Below are positions 9,041 to 19,510 of a DNA stretch of 64,000 nt, in pieces. The stretch's first letter is position 1. Every line of letters starts with the position of its first letter. Location of the stretch: assembly GCA_949987705.1 (NCBI GenBank), contig CATLJY010000158.1, forward strand, positions 1 through 64,000, in the 5' to 3' direction. The position numbers were made by a program, and so were the translations under genes. Under the pieces are notes generated by a model. The model did not search any database, was not told where the DNA came from, and saw nothing but the letters and a program-made list of their open reading frames with translations. Origin of the DNA: Thereva unica (lineage: Eukaryota; Arthropoda; Insecta; Diptera; Therevidae).

Positions 9041-11805
9041 TGCCAGAACTGGCAGAATGCCTCCCTACTCGATATTCTAGCTACCACTGCCACGGATGCT
9101 GTATTAAAACATAGTCAAATCTCCCCGCCTAGTTTTCTTGATCATGACCTACTATTTCTCTCAACTAAGTTTGCATTTTCTCCTCCCTCTTCATCTCTTC
9201 CATTTCGTATCGTGACTATAGCAACATTAATTTAGATCAGCTTTCTGAAGTCGCTGCGGCAATGCGCAGCGCCGTAGCGAGGGTCTCGGGGGCCCTTGTG
9301 CAAGATTTCGTAAGGGGCCCTTGAAAATGAATTTCTAAAAAAAAGTGATTTCGAAGTCCATTAAAAAAGGGTTCAAAGGTCGTGAGAAATTGAAAACAGC
9401 ATTATACTTTGGTTTAAACAATTTCTTTATTTCTCATATGTGTGCACATACTATTACACTATATTCTGTATTAGGTAGATATTTTTACAGCCAAATATTC
9501 TAGACTGCACGTAATTATTTGTAACAAATAACGAAATCACAGAAACATCACTCATGAAAATATACTGTTCTTGCATATTAGGTGTCTCCTCAGTCTCTTG
9601 CGTTTACTTATTTCTCTAAAATGACTTTTTTCTCGCCCTTTCCATAAAAAAGTAGATCCAACTTTATACAATGTTATAAAAACGTTATCGAAGATCTTTT
9701 CTAGCTCATACTTCAAAACGAATTCTAAAAAAAAGAAAGATTCTTCGGGGGCCCCTCAGGGCCGGGGGCCCTGGTGCGCCACACCGCCTGCACATGCCTA
9801 GTTACGGCGCTGGCAATGCGGTGGGATGATATCTATTACACCACTTGTATCGACACTAAAGTTGATCTATTAACTGCTTTTATTCATCACCTTTTCGATC
9901 AGTGTGTCCCTATAGTAACGAGAAGGTGCCAGGTATCTCGCCATTGTCCATGGTATTCCCGGGAAATCCGCGATCTGATAAATCAGCGTGAGTTTATGTA
10001 TAGGCGCTATCGCAGGACCAGGATTCCTAGGTATCGTAATGCTTACAAACAATTACGCAACCTAATCACTTGTAAAGTCAAATCTGCTAAACGGGAATTT
10101 TACTCCCGCAAGCTTGATCCCGCTCTAAATTCCAAACAACTTTGGTCCAATATTCGTTCTTTAGGTATTAATACAATCTTCTCAATGCTTCCTTTATTCA
10201 ATTTCCTCCTGATAACACACTCTCCTCTCCCACGTACTCCCCTTCATCTAGCTCACTCAGTACTGATGGTTTCAACTTTCGTTGTGTAGACTCCTGTGAA
10301 GTTCTTGAAACATTGCTGTCCATCTCATCTAACAGTATCGGTTGTGATGAAGTTTCTCCGCGGTTTCTTAAGTTACTCTCCCCACTAATTCTGGAAACCA
10401 TCACTCATGTCTTTAATTACTGCGTGACAACTTCACAAGTGCCCCTGAATTGGAAAGAGTCTGTTGTGATTCCATTACCAAAAAAATCCTGTCCAGTCGA
10501 TTTAACAGATTATCGTCCTATTAGTATTCTTCCCTTTCTTGCCAAAGTCTTTGAGAAAATTCTCTTCGGTCAGATCACGCGCTATATTGAATCTAACAAT
10601 TTCTTTTCTATCTAATCTGGCTTCCGTAAAAACCATAGCTGCGAAACTGCTGTATTGAAGGTAACTTCAGATCTTCGCTCAGTCCTCGATCAGGGTGATG
10701 TAGGACTTCTGGTTCTTCTTGATTTCTCCAAAGCGTTTGACTCTGTAGTTCACTCGCGTTTGCTTTCCAAACTTAGGACATTCTACAATTTTTCTTCTTC
10801 TGCCATCAGACTTTTCTCCTCCCTTCTGTCTAATAGGTCACAGTGTGTTCGTCATAACGGGGTCGCGTCTTCATTCCTACCAGTACTTGTAGGGATTCCA
10901 CAAGGCTCAATTCTCGGCCCTCTCCTTTTCTCCTTGTATGTCAACGATGTTACCTCCGTTATTCAACGCTGCTCATTTCATCTATATGCTGATGATCTTC
11001 AGTTGTACACCTCGTGTCCTCCTAGTAAAATCAGATCTTGCATCTCAAATCTTAATGGTATTCTGTCCCAAATAAATGAGTGGAGTTCTTCCAATTTTCT
11101 CAAATTAAATCCTAATAAGTCCAAAGCACTCATCCTTAAACGTCCCAATAGGTCCCTGGACAATATTCCAAATATCGTCCTTGATAATATTCCTCTTCCC
11201 TTTGTTGAATGTGTCAATAATCTCGGTATTATTATTAATGACAGACTATCCTGCTGCGATCATGTCTCACTTATGCTCTCCAAGATCTATGGCACATTGC
11301 GTAAACTTTGGCTCTATGGTAATCTCTTACCACAATCTATTCGTGCCAAGCTATTTAAAACTCTCGTGGTGCCACATTTTCTTTATGGTGCCCTTGTTTA
11401 CTTCTTTCATCTTGTCGTCAACGTCTTAAGGTAGCATTTAATGATTGTCTACGGTATATTTTCCACTTGAGACGCTCGGATCATGTGTCTGGCATACAAC
11501 ATTCTTTATTAGGTCACGACATTTTTCGTCTTCTTGACATCATGGCACTGGTCCTCCTACATAAAGCATTTTATGCTAAAAGTCCTGTATACCTCTCCGA
11601 CTTCCTAGCTCCTTTACAGTCCCTGAGATCAATCAAATTCCTTATACCTGCTCATTTGTCCCTAATTGGTAGTCGCTCCTTCTTTGTGTATACAATTAGA
11701 CTATGGAATCGCCTTCCTAACGCAATAAAAAGGATAGGCACAGCAGCAACTTTCAGAAAGCAAGCATCCAGTTTTCTCTCTTCCTCTTCCGCACGTTTTC
11801 TTTAG
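9041..11805 (+). pseudogene. LINE C-like ORF2 (endonuclease end and RT), broken
   Basis: Homology runs from the endonuclease C-terminus (9041-9235), over the MITE, through the linker (9813-10289), the RT core (10313-11434) and the C-terminal domain (11467-11805; RRSDHVSG … RSFFVYTIRLWNRLP). RT motifs: DFSKAFDSVVH, VGIPQGSILGPLLF and the catalytic LYADDLQLYTS (about 10984-11016). There is an in-frame TAA at 10613-10615 in front of SGFRKNHSCET, plus several frame changes (near 10295 and 11440). It is a dead copy. Confidence 0.85.
9267..9812. mobile_element. hAT-type MITE, 546 bp, exact 8-bp target duplication
   Basis: The ends are CAGCGCCGTA and its reverse complement TACGGCGCTG. The direct repeat GCAATGCG flanks it at 9259-9266 and 9813-9820. 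An 8-bp duplication with CAG-type ends is the hAT signature. Subterminal GGGCCC-rich blocks are present on both sides. It has no coding capacity. Removing it rejoins the LINE reading frame, so the boundaries are firm. Confidence 0.9.
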
Positions 11806-11999
11806 TTCTTTTTATTTCCTTTCTATTTTCCCCCTATCTAACCCTCTTATCTATCCCCTATAATTTTCTTTAGTTTAAGTTATTTTTGTTTTTTTGTTTT
11901 AAGATTTAAATTTTTTTTTCTTGCCGTTTGTTCTGTACTTTAAAAGATGTAGTTCTTGTGTACTGCCCCAATAAATGTATAATAAATAAATAAATAAAT

Positions 12000-12547
12000 A
12001 AACTCGCATATCTGGGCTGGCGCCCCAAAAACCACCTTGGCTTGTCTCGACAAGGTGCAAAATCGTGCCCTCAAACTCAATGGTGATGGCCCCTTTCGCG
12101 CCTCCATAGACACCTTGAGCCACCGTAGGAATGTAGCAGCCCTCTCCATACTTTATCGCTATTACCATGGCGACTGTTCCACCGAAATTCAGGACCTCCT
12201 GCCTGCACGGCAATACTTTTCCCGCAACACAAGACTAGCCCGCTCGGCTCACCCCCATACCCTACAGCCCCCTCGTTCACGCACAATACGGTTTAGAAGT
12301 TCGTTTTATGAATAGAACAACTCGACTGTGGAATAATCTCCCGCAGTCAGTATTTCCGAACTCGTACAACACCTTAGAGTTCAAACGTGAGGTTCATCGT
12401 CATTTTCTTCTCCACCCTCCAGACCCCCTCTAACCTTTCCTATTCTCCTCTATTCTTCAAACCAAGCTTACTACTAGACATTGCACCATGAACTGAACGA
12501 CATGACGGACTGGTAGTACAAAGGGTTACATCTAAGCTTGGTTTTTT
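12000..12547 (+). pseudogene. LINE E, C-terminal end of ORF2 and 3' UTR
   Basis: The frame resumes after the inserted LINE: HIWAGAPKTTLACLDKVQNRALKL, then RRNVAALSILYRYYHG, then after a frame change near 12300 MNRTTRLWNNLPQSVFPNSY to a TAA at about 12431. This is the usual C-terminal tail of I/Jockey-group RT proteins. A short 3' UTR follows to the A tail. Confidence 0.8.
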
Positions 12548-12558
12548 CATAAAAAAAA

Positions 12559-13910
12559 GCGGCTCACTAACCGTCCAAATGCCATTTTTACTAACATTCT
12601 CGCCCTTGAAAGTCTATAATTAAAAATTACTTGCTGCATGGTTAGGTTTAAATTCCTGTTGTATGCTTTCATAAGATTTCTGTAAAGGGCAAAAATATCA
12701 TCGCCAATGACATAGAATGGCGTGGGGACCTCCTGGCTCTTTAATTTTGACGGTGGTGGTAATTCTAAAGCTCCTGTACTTAGGTATTTATACAAGCTGC
12801 TATCTTTATATATGAATTTATCAGATACTCTGGCCCCTATTGCGAGTGTCGATTAGCGATCGACTCGACTATAGTCGATTGGGTCGATTAATTTGCTTTT
12901 TGGCATTGTGTAACTCAATCGACAAATATTTGGACTACTCTGATTTAGAAAATTATTTTTGTTGTTCAAATTCCTGGCATATTTTGTCGTGAGCAAAAAT
13001 GCAATCGATAAAAGTCGACTGTCAAATCGACAATTTTCGATTACAATCGACATTCGCAATATTAAACTAAATAATCGACAGTTTATAATCGATAATTGTC
13101 GCTTGTCGATTAGGTGTCGACATTCGCAATAGGGGCCTCTGCCGTTGGTTCCAACATCGATGCATATAAATTTGCTATGTGAATGGCAACAGCTAACAAG
13201 ACAATACTAAAATATTTCTTGTAATTGAAAAAATCCGATCCAGATTGCGGTGGAGCTTTTATTCTCACATGCTTCCCATCGATCGCGCCCAATGTATGTG
13301 GAAATTGCCATATATTATTAAAATCTTCAGCTACTTATAACCATTCATCTTCAGTTTTCTAGAAAGCCATTACATGTTAGTAAAAACTAAAACACAACAA
13401 AAATTTTATACCTTAAGATGCTCTGCATGAAGAGCATCATAGATTGCAGAGAACACTTCTGCCATAAATCCACTGATTGTTTTACCTTGATACTCGTGCG
13501 AGAAACTCTAAAGATCTACATGAGTCTCCGGTAGCAATGTACATCAAGCACATAGCCAGCCGGGTTCTAGCTGGTATAGCATATCTCATTCTTGTGTCCT
13601 TTTTTATGATTGTTTGTATAATCTGTATAGAATATGAATATAAAATAGGCAGATAATTAAATAAATAATATTTTCCTACCAAGGATAGTAAATGCTCAAA
13701 GTTTGAAATAGATATTCTACATAAATTTTTATAATCCTTTCCATCCAATGGGATAAATCCTTTAATAAATGTGTTTCCACATCGAACTTTTGCCTTCTGG
13801 CCAAAAACGGATTCACCCAAAATGATGGTTTCTTTCTTAAATTTCGTATCTTTTCCAATTCCATCTGCTGAACTGAAATGTCCGACATAATTTTCCACTA
13901 TAAAATAAGC
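12559..13910 (-). pseudogene. HARBI1-like (PIF/Harbinger) transposase, main part
   Basis: On the - strand, N to C: RISISNFEHLLSLV, then MRYAIPARTRLAMCLMYIATGDS, then GFMAEVFSAIYDALHAEHL, then [14 protein letters not shown] (first catalytic Asp), then IGDDIF … NLTMQQVIFNYRLSRAR and MAFGRLVSR. Two gaps look like short GT-AG introns (about 13618-13680 and 13375-13410). Damage includes an in-frame TAA (E-W-L-stop near 13335), a frame change near 13500, a 306-bp MITE at 12832-13137, and Lys where HARBI1 proteins normally have the third catalytic acid (VENAFG-type block reads VKMAFG). The C-terminus continues at 7730-7518. Confidence 0.85.
12832..13137. mobile_element. MITE, 306 bp, TCT target duplication, TCGA-rich interior
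   Basis: Terminal inverted repeats GGCCCCTATTGCGA…TGTCGA occur at both ends. TCT flanks at 12829-12831 and 13138-13140, and removing one TCT plus the MITE restores the transposase reading VGTNGRVSDK. The interior has many GTCGAT/ATCGAC words. The superfamily is unclear: 3 bp fits PIF/Harbinger or Zator in length, but TCT is not the PIF consensus TWA. Confidence 0.85.
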
Positions 13911-14000
13911 AATAAATCGTTGGCCGTAACTGACAGCTACTTTTCAATAACATATGGCAAGTGCAGACACGGGGCTAGAATGAGTCACAAATATACCTAA

Positions 14001-14731
14001 GACCGGTTCTACACATTCAATTATGCGTTCCACTTTTTGACGTTCAACTTTTTTTCTCTTTCACTCCAATGCAAAGTTTGAAACAGACTAGAGTTGAAAG
14101 GAAAATGGAAGGCAGCTCAGAATGGAATGGAAATTTGTGTTCAAATTTTGTGTTTTCGTTTGTAGTGACCGCGTAAAGTTTAATTACTAAACTTTACGCA
14201 ATGACACACAACAACTTCCGGCACGATCAAAACGATCTGCCAGAACGCACCCTCGATCGCTGAACTCCAAAGTTCAGTGATCTAGCCAATTTCCGGCATC
14301 TCAATCTTTACTACACTGGTCCTCGTGCAACACAAGACTCCTCACGCGAAAATTATTAAAATAAAATTTTATTAGCAATATATGTATGTATGTATATGCA
14401 TACATATCTATCGCTAAGTTAATCGAATTGAAGTGATTAATGTGATTTAGATAAATAAGTAATACTAATATTTGGATTAAATAAAAACGCATAATACATA
14501 ACCAAAAAGTGTTAATCAAAATTTTTATTCAATGAATATTCGCCACGAGCTAACCTCAATACGTTCAACATTTTTATGAGTGTGCGAAAATGTATGAATA
14601 TGAGTGTTTACGGATCGCAGTGACAGCCGAGCCTTTCGATCTTCTTCTTGAAAAGTTGAAAATGTATAGACACGAGCGACAGAATTGAACGTCAAAAAGT
14701 GGAATGCAAAGTTGAATGCGTAGAACCGGTC
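14001..14731. mobile_element. PIF/Harbinger-type MITE, 731 bp, TAA duplication
   Basis: Inverted ends GACCGGTTCTAC are followed by imperfect repeats (CATTCAA…CCACTTTTTGACGTTCAA) about 50 bp long at each end. TAA flanks at 13998-14000 and 14732-14734, the PIF/Harbinger target type. It contains a perfect 12-bp hairpin at 14171-14199 (GCGTAAAGTTTA and its complement). No ORF of note. It may be a non-autonomous relative of the transposase next to it, but that is not shown. Confidence 0.8.
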
Positions 14732-14734
14732 TAA

Positions 14735-15204
14735 GTGTTTATTACAAGTTAGAAACACTCGCCTTTAATACATAGGTTCATTATGAGTTAGAATTGTACG
14801 AAAAAGTAAAACATAGGAACAAGCTTGGTGAAACGTGTTCATTTACAAGCAAGCGTTAGTGAAGTGAAGAAGTGCCCGTGCATAAAAAGTTAAGAACCAT
14901 TTATATTGGTTTGAAAAAAGTAAAGGTTTTTAATTACTATTTTTTTTTATTTTTAGTTTTATTTTTTTAGTTTTTTTTCTTGTTTTAGAATGTTGCTTAC
15001 TTTTGTTTTCTCCTTTCTGCTTATGATTTCTCTCTTTTTTTCTTCAATATTTATGGTGTACACTGAATTTATTTTTTCAAGTGTATACTTAGTAAACGAA
15101 CATGAAAATATTTCTCGAAAAGCTGTATAAATTTTATATTTTACATAAGCTAAAAAAATAAATTTAAAGTATTTCAGATATACAAATACATGCAGTAATA
15201 TTGA
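14735..15204. other. AT-rich stretch without recognised feature
   Basis: It holds long T runs near 14940-14980 and no ORF, inverted repeat or motif that I can assign. Confidence 0.5.
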
Positions 15205-15691
15205 ACATTTTTTTATTTATTTATTTATTATTATTATTAGACTCGGATTACAAATGCAATATTTTTAACATCATTATTTTTACTTGTTCAACATCCCCAT
15301 TCAGTCAGCGAAGCTGGTATGAGAGTTGGGGAGCCCTCATTCATAAGTAAATATTACAATTAAAAGTTTAGAAGTGTTTATCACAAAAGAACAAGTTAGA
15401 AAGAAGTACATAAATAAAAATTAATAATTAAAAGTTAAGTAGAAGTAAATAAAAATTATTAAATAGAAATTATTAAATAAAAAAATAAAAATTAATAAAT
15501 AGAAATAATTAAATAAAAACAAAAAAAAAATTAATAAATACAAATTTAATAAAAAAATATTAAATTAAAATTAAAACGAATATATGCAAAGACAGATTTA
15601 CGAAATAAGTTTGACAATTAATGACGCTGAACCTCCTGTATCAGATATTTCTTCAGCCTTTTCGTGTATGATACTAAAGACGGAGCCGATT

Positions 15692-17170
15692 TTATATGGT
15701 CCGGCAGAGTGTTGTGAAATTCCGCCGCAGTATTAACCAGTCCCTTTCTTGTCCTCTCCGTTCTAGGTTGCGTTGGTCTAAAGCTAACCCTGTTTCTTGT
15801 AACGTAGTCGTGTATGCTTGAGTATTGTACAAGTTTGATCTCAGAAGTTTTTCTTTCAACTTATACACGAACTTTGCTTTTTCCATTCGGAAAATCTGGT
15901 CCAATGTTAATTGCCCCGTGAGCCGGTAAACTTCTTCAGTTGCTGTACTCCATGGAAGTCCATACAGTGCTTTCAGCGCCCGGTTTAACAGTATTTTCAC
16001 ATCTGTGCACACTCTTTGAGAGCACTGAGAGCAGTTTTTTTTATGTGACACACTAGAGACTTAGGGAAGGCCCCTTGGTACTGTCGACCATGTATTTTTT
16101 ATTTTTATTTTTGAAATGTCGAACAGCAGCTCTAGTCGGAAGATAGAGAGAGAAGTGAAGGAAAGAACTGTCACAACCTATCTGCGGTATTTTTATTTCA
16201 CCTACTCCCAACCATTTCGCGACTCTGACATCGGGGCATCGAGAACAACTCGCTGGAGTGTTATGCCTCCTGAAACGAGTTGAATCTCATCAACCAACCG
16301 ATGACATGCGCTTGGTGGAGCGGGGAAAAGAACTAGTGAAGGATATGACAGGAGGAATCAGGAATGCAAAGAGGGAAGAAGAAAGAAGGAAAGTTATGTA
16401 GGCGGGAAATTGGGAAAGGCTAGGACCGTGGCACCGCCGGGAATCGAACCCGGGACCTCTGGGGATAGTAGTCAGGCGCCTTACCCCTAGACTACCGAGG
16501 CCCCCAATGGGATACTAAAACGAACCCTAAGGATACTAAATCGAACCCTAGATAGGATATGCGCATTGTAAACCTGGAGCGCTATTTTCTCCTGAAGCTT
16601 GGGGTGTCTTTTGAGAATTCCTATTAGAGGGGTGTGTTTGCTCCAGTTTAGTTTATCATCAAGTTCTCGCTCGATATATCAGGTTAGTATCATCTACAAA
16701 TATATGGTATTCTCCACTGAGTCTTGAGTATTTGATGTTATTGATGTAGAGCAAATATAGAAGTGGTCCTAGTATGGAGCCTTGAGGAACTCCCGTTGCG
16801 AGCACTAGCTGGCCACTCGAGACACCATTAACTCTAGTTGACACGTGCCTCCCAGTGAGATAGTTCCGCAGCAGATCATTTGACGTTCCCCTTATTCCAA
16901 GGTTGTAGAGGGTACTTAGTAGAACGTCATGATGCATCGTGTCAAATGCCTTTTTAAGATCGATGAATACTGCACCTGCATAGTAACCCATATCAAGATA
17001 ACTGTTTATTAGGTAAAGGGTTTTCGAAGTAGCCAGTTCAGCGCTGCTGCCTTCTTGAAAACAGAACTTCTTATTGTCTAGACCTCCATTTCTAGCGATA
17101 AATTTTCTTATTCTTTTCTCGAAGATTTTTTCATAAATTTTTTCCACGTTGCTTATTAGTTCTATGGGCC
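15692..17170 (-). pseudogene. LINE D reverse transcriptase, interrupted
   Basis: The RT palm lies at 17147-16659: FIDLKKAFDTMHHDVLL, then ATGVPQGSILGPLLYLLYINN, then the catalytic box as HIFVDDTNLIY, with Val in place of the usual Ala. The C-terminal domain (16051-15692: NRALKALYGLPWSTATEEVYRLT) follows after the SINE. The segment between palm and C-terminus is partly missing or degraded (16505-16659). It is dead by truncation and insertion. Confidence 0.8.
16036..16505 (-). mobile_element. tRNA-derived SINE inserted in LINE D
   Basis: The head at 16429-16504, read on -, resembles a tRNA with a clear B box (GGTTCGATTCC, complement of 16440-16450) and an A-box-like TAGTCTAGGGG stretch. Acceptor-stem and anticodon-stem pairing are poor, so it is not a working tRNA. 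A non-tRNA body of about 330 bp follows, with an A-rich 3' end (AAAAATAAAAATAAAAAA near 16093-16112, or the A8 at 16036). The left boundary is uncertain and I found no clear target duplication. Confidence 0.7.
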
Positions 17171-17179
17171 TGTTTTAAA

Positions 17180-17602
17180 TATAAAATTAAAAAAAAAGAA
17201 AGTTTTTATAATGAATCTCGCAGTCAAAAATCATCATATAAATAGGACAACGTACGTACCAACGAAAAGTGAATGAAATATTAAAAAAGATAGAGAAAAT
17301 AGTGAGCAATAAAATACGTCTCAAATTCACATTGTTCAAACTGATTCCATGACTGTAAATATAAATTGCACACCAACAGAAGTTGTTAATCTTCCAACTC
17401 GGTCTAGTGCGAATTCTATTAGAAATGAATGTATTATTTAGTTTGTTAACCTTTAAATAAATTAAACCCGGCAGGGCTAATTTAACATCCGACTTAAATC
17501 TATATTCACAAGAAGAAGAAGAAGGAACAAAAATATACACAGCTAATTCAAGTGCCTTACTTACATCTAGATGGTGCGAGAATGCATAATATTTCTACCA
17601 CT
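17180..17602 (-). repeat. Probable 3' LTR of Copia element plus flank
   Basis: On the - strand the pol end is followed by the purine tract GAATGAGGAGGAG (about 17615-17603) and then TGGTAGAAATATT, a TG start expected for a Copia LTR. The far (left) end is not determined; the stretch to 17180 is AT-rich and non-coding. Confidence 0.55.
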
Positions 17603-19510
17603 CCTCCTCATTCTCGTACCATTAACAAACAATTAGAAATTAAATCCTTCATTCTTTTGGCTGGCAACGGCTTCGTTAAGAAGTCCGCTAGCATTTTTTC
17701 GCTAGGACAATATTCACAAGTAATAATTCCCTTTGATGCATAGTCCTTGACGAAATGATTCTTTGTGTCTATATGTTTCGATCTGTTGTTCACCCTTTCG
17801 CTATCAATCATTTTTAGTCAGCTTTGATTATCCTCAAATATTGTTATTGGTTCTCTGATTTCTTCACCAAGGTCCGCTAGGAGTCTTTGCAACCATATCG
17901 CCTCAGAACTTGCTTCAGCCAATGCGATAAATTCTGCTTCTGTAGAGGATAAGGCTACGCAAGTTTGTTTGCGACAGCACCATGATGCTGTTCCTCCAAA
18001 TACTTTGAACAAAAACCCGCTGTTAGACTTCCTTTCGTTTCTGTCCTCCGCCCAGTTTGCCTCGGCGTATCCATAGATAACATTTTCCTTTAATTCCACT
18101 TTACTAACAAATGATTTAAAGTCAGTTGTTCCCTTTAAATATTTTATTACCCGCTTCACTTCGTTTAAATCAGCTTCAGTTGGACAAGTTATTTTTCTTG
18201 ATACGCTAGCAGAAATATCCGAACGTGAATTTACCGATATATAGAGAAGGCTTCCAATTAACTGTTGATATCTATAGTTATTTAATAATGGAGCTGATGC
18301 TGTCACCCCTTTTTCGTAATCTGGTCTGATAGGTACATCTGATTCTTTTGCACTACTTAGGCCCGCTTTATTTACTAACTTTTTGATGAATTCCGATTGG
18401 TTCATTAGATAGTTCCCAAATTCATCCTTTGATACTTCTAACCCGAGATAATTTTTGATTGGTCCTAAAGGTATAATTTCAAAATTAGAGCTTAGTTTCT
18501 GTAAAACATCTTTTATTAATGCTTCGCTCTTGCTAATTAACAAATCATCAACGTAGATGAGGATAAATATCCTTTCGTTTTCGGTTATCTTTGTGTAGAG
18601 GCACTGATCTGTAAGACTTTTCCTGAATCCGATTTTCATTATAGCATTGTGAATAGTTTGATTCCACGCTCGGGCTGATTGTTTCAGACCGTATAGGCAC
18701 TTCTTTAGCAAGCAAAACTTTATCTTCTTGATTTTCTAGAGTAAAACCTGGTGGTTGCTGCATATAAATTGTTTCCGTTAAGTTGCTATTGAGAAACGCT
18801 GTCTTTGCATCAAAATGATGCGCTTTCATTTCCTGAACAGCTGCAACTGCTAAAAATGTTCTCAATGTTGTCTGTTTTATAACTGGCGCAAAAGTTTGAT
18901 CGTAATCCTGCCCATATTGTTTAGTAAATCCTTGTGCAACTAATCGAGCTTTATATCATCGTGCTGCTCCTCCTGAATCTAATTTTCGTTTGGATACCCA
19001 CTTACATCCAACAATTTTCCTTCCTGGAACTTTATCCACAAGCTCCCAAGCGTTAGCCTTCAATAATGAATTTACTCCATCTTGCATAGCTTTTACCCAT
19101 TTATCTTTCTCAAAACTGGTCAACGCCTTGTTTAAATTCGTAGGGTCTATGTTTCCTTGCTTACCATATTTATTTCCGTGCGATACCTTTTTGGTAGAAT
19201 TCCTTTTGTTCTGGACGATCTTCTGATATCAATTTCTAGTGAATTCCTTTTATTTCCTTCATTGTGTATTATTAGTTTCCTTTCGCTTTCATCTTGATTA
19301 ATAGAATTTGGATTTCGTTTACATTTTCTTCCTGGATAGTCACATTTTCTTCTTTTGTCTTGCTAGAATTGAAATCAAAATTTATTATATTGTACATTGG
19401 GCCCGTAGTTTTGAAAGAAATTTTACCACCAGAGGCTTACTTTCATTTCCTGTTATTACATACAGCCATTTCAATTTGTTTATCTTCATCATTTTTACAG
19501 TACTTGGATA
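17603..19510 (-). pseudogene. Copia (Ty1) pol, RT and RNase H, 5'-truncated
   Basis: In order on the - strand: integrase/RT linker (SSRTKRNSTKK), the RT start (WVSKRKLDSGGAAR, YKARLVAQGFTKQYGQDY), then FAPVIKQTTLRTFLAVAA, FDAKTAFLNSNL, CLYGLKQSARAWN, the catalytic LIYVDDLLI, then RNase H (ALSSTEAEFIALAEASSEAIWL … EDNQS) and the C-terminal HIDTKNHFV … ADFLTKPLP. Breaks: TGA after AAR (about 18953-18955), a 1-nt frame change near 18700, and TGA after EDNQS at 17815-17817. Gag, protease and integrase catalytic parts are missing. Confidence 0.88.

Larger units (their letters stand above)
9040..11999 (+). mobile_element. LINE family C-like, 5'-truncated, inserted in LINE E
   Basis: It starts inside the endonuclease domain (ASLLDILATT…ISPPSFLDHDLLF) and ends with an (AATA)n-type tail at 11980-11999. 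The short duplication AACTC flanks it (about 9034-9038 and 12000-12004), and the interrupted LINE E codons rejoin across it. It is related to, but diverged from, the LINE C copy at 56675-59683, which has QISPPSYLDHDILF at the same place. It carries a hAT MITE at 9267-9812. Confidence 0.85.
7731..12558 (+). mobile_element. LINE family E (Jockey/I-group, Nimb-like), 5'-truncated, inserted in the HARBI1-like transposase
   Basis: It begins in the endonuclease-RT linker and ends with an A-rich tail (CATAAAAAAAA, 12548-12558). The flanks fit one transposase sequence, with TAAAA at 7726-7730 matching the A-rich right edge. It is interrupted at 9039/12000 by another LINE; the host frame resumes exactly (…YNS | HIWAGAPK). 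The clade label is from RT motif style only. Confidence 0.85.
15205..17172 (-). mobile_element. LINE family D (Jockey/CR1-group), 5'-truncated
   Basis: The 3' end on the - strand is a (TAAA)n/(TAA)n tail at 15209-15239. The RT starts abruptly at 17172 (RPIELISNVEK), so the 5' part is lost. It is split by a SINE at about 16036-16505. Confidence 0.8.

Noticed and set aside
14301..14758. Two minus-strand ORFs of 72-77 codons
   Set aside because: They lie in a MITE and its border, with no domain or homologue recognised.
16429..16504. Functional tRNA gene on the - strand
   Set aside because: B box is good, but acceptor and anticodon stems do not pair, and the sequence continues into a SINE body.
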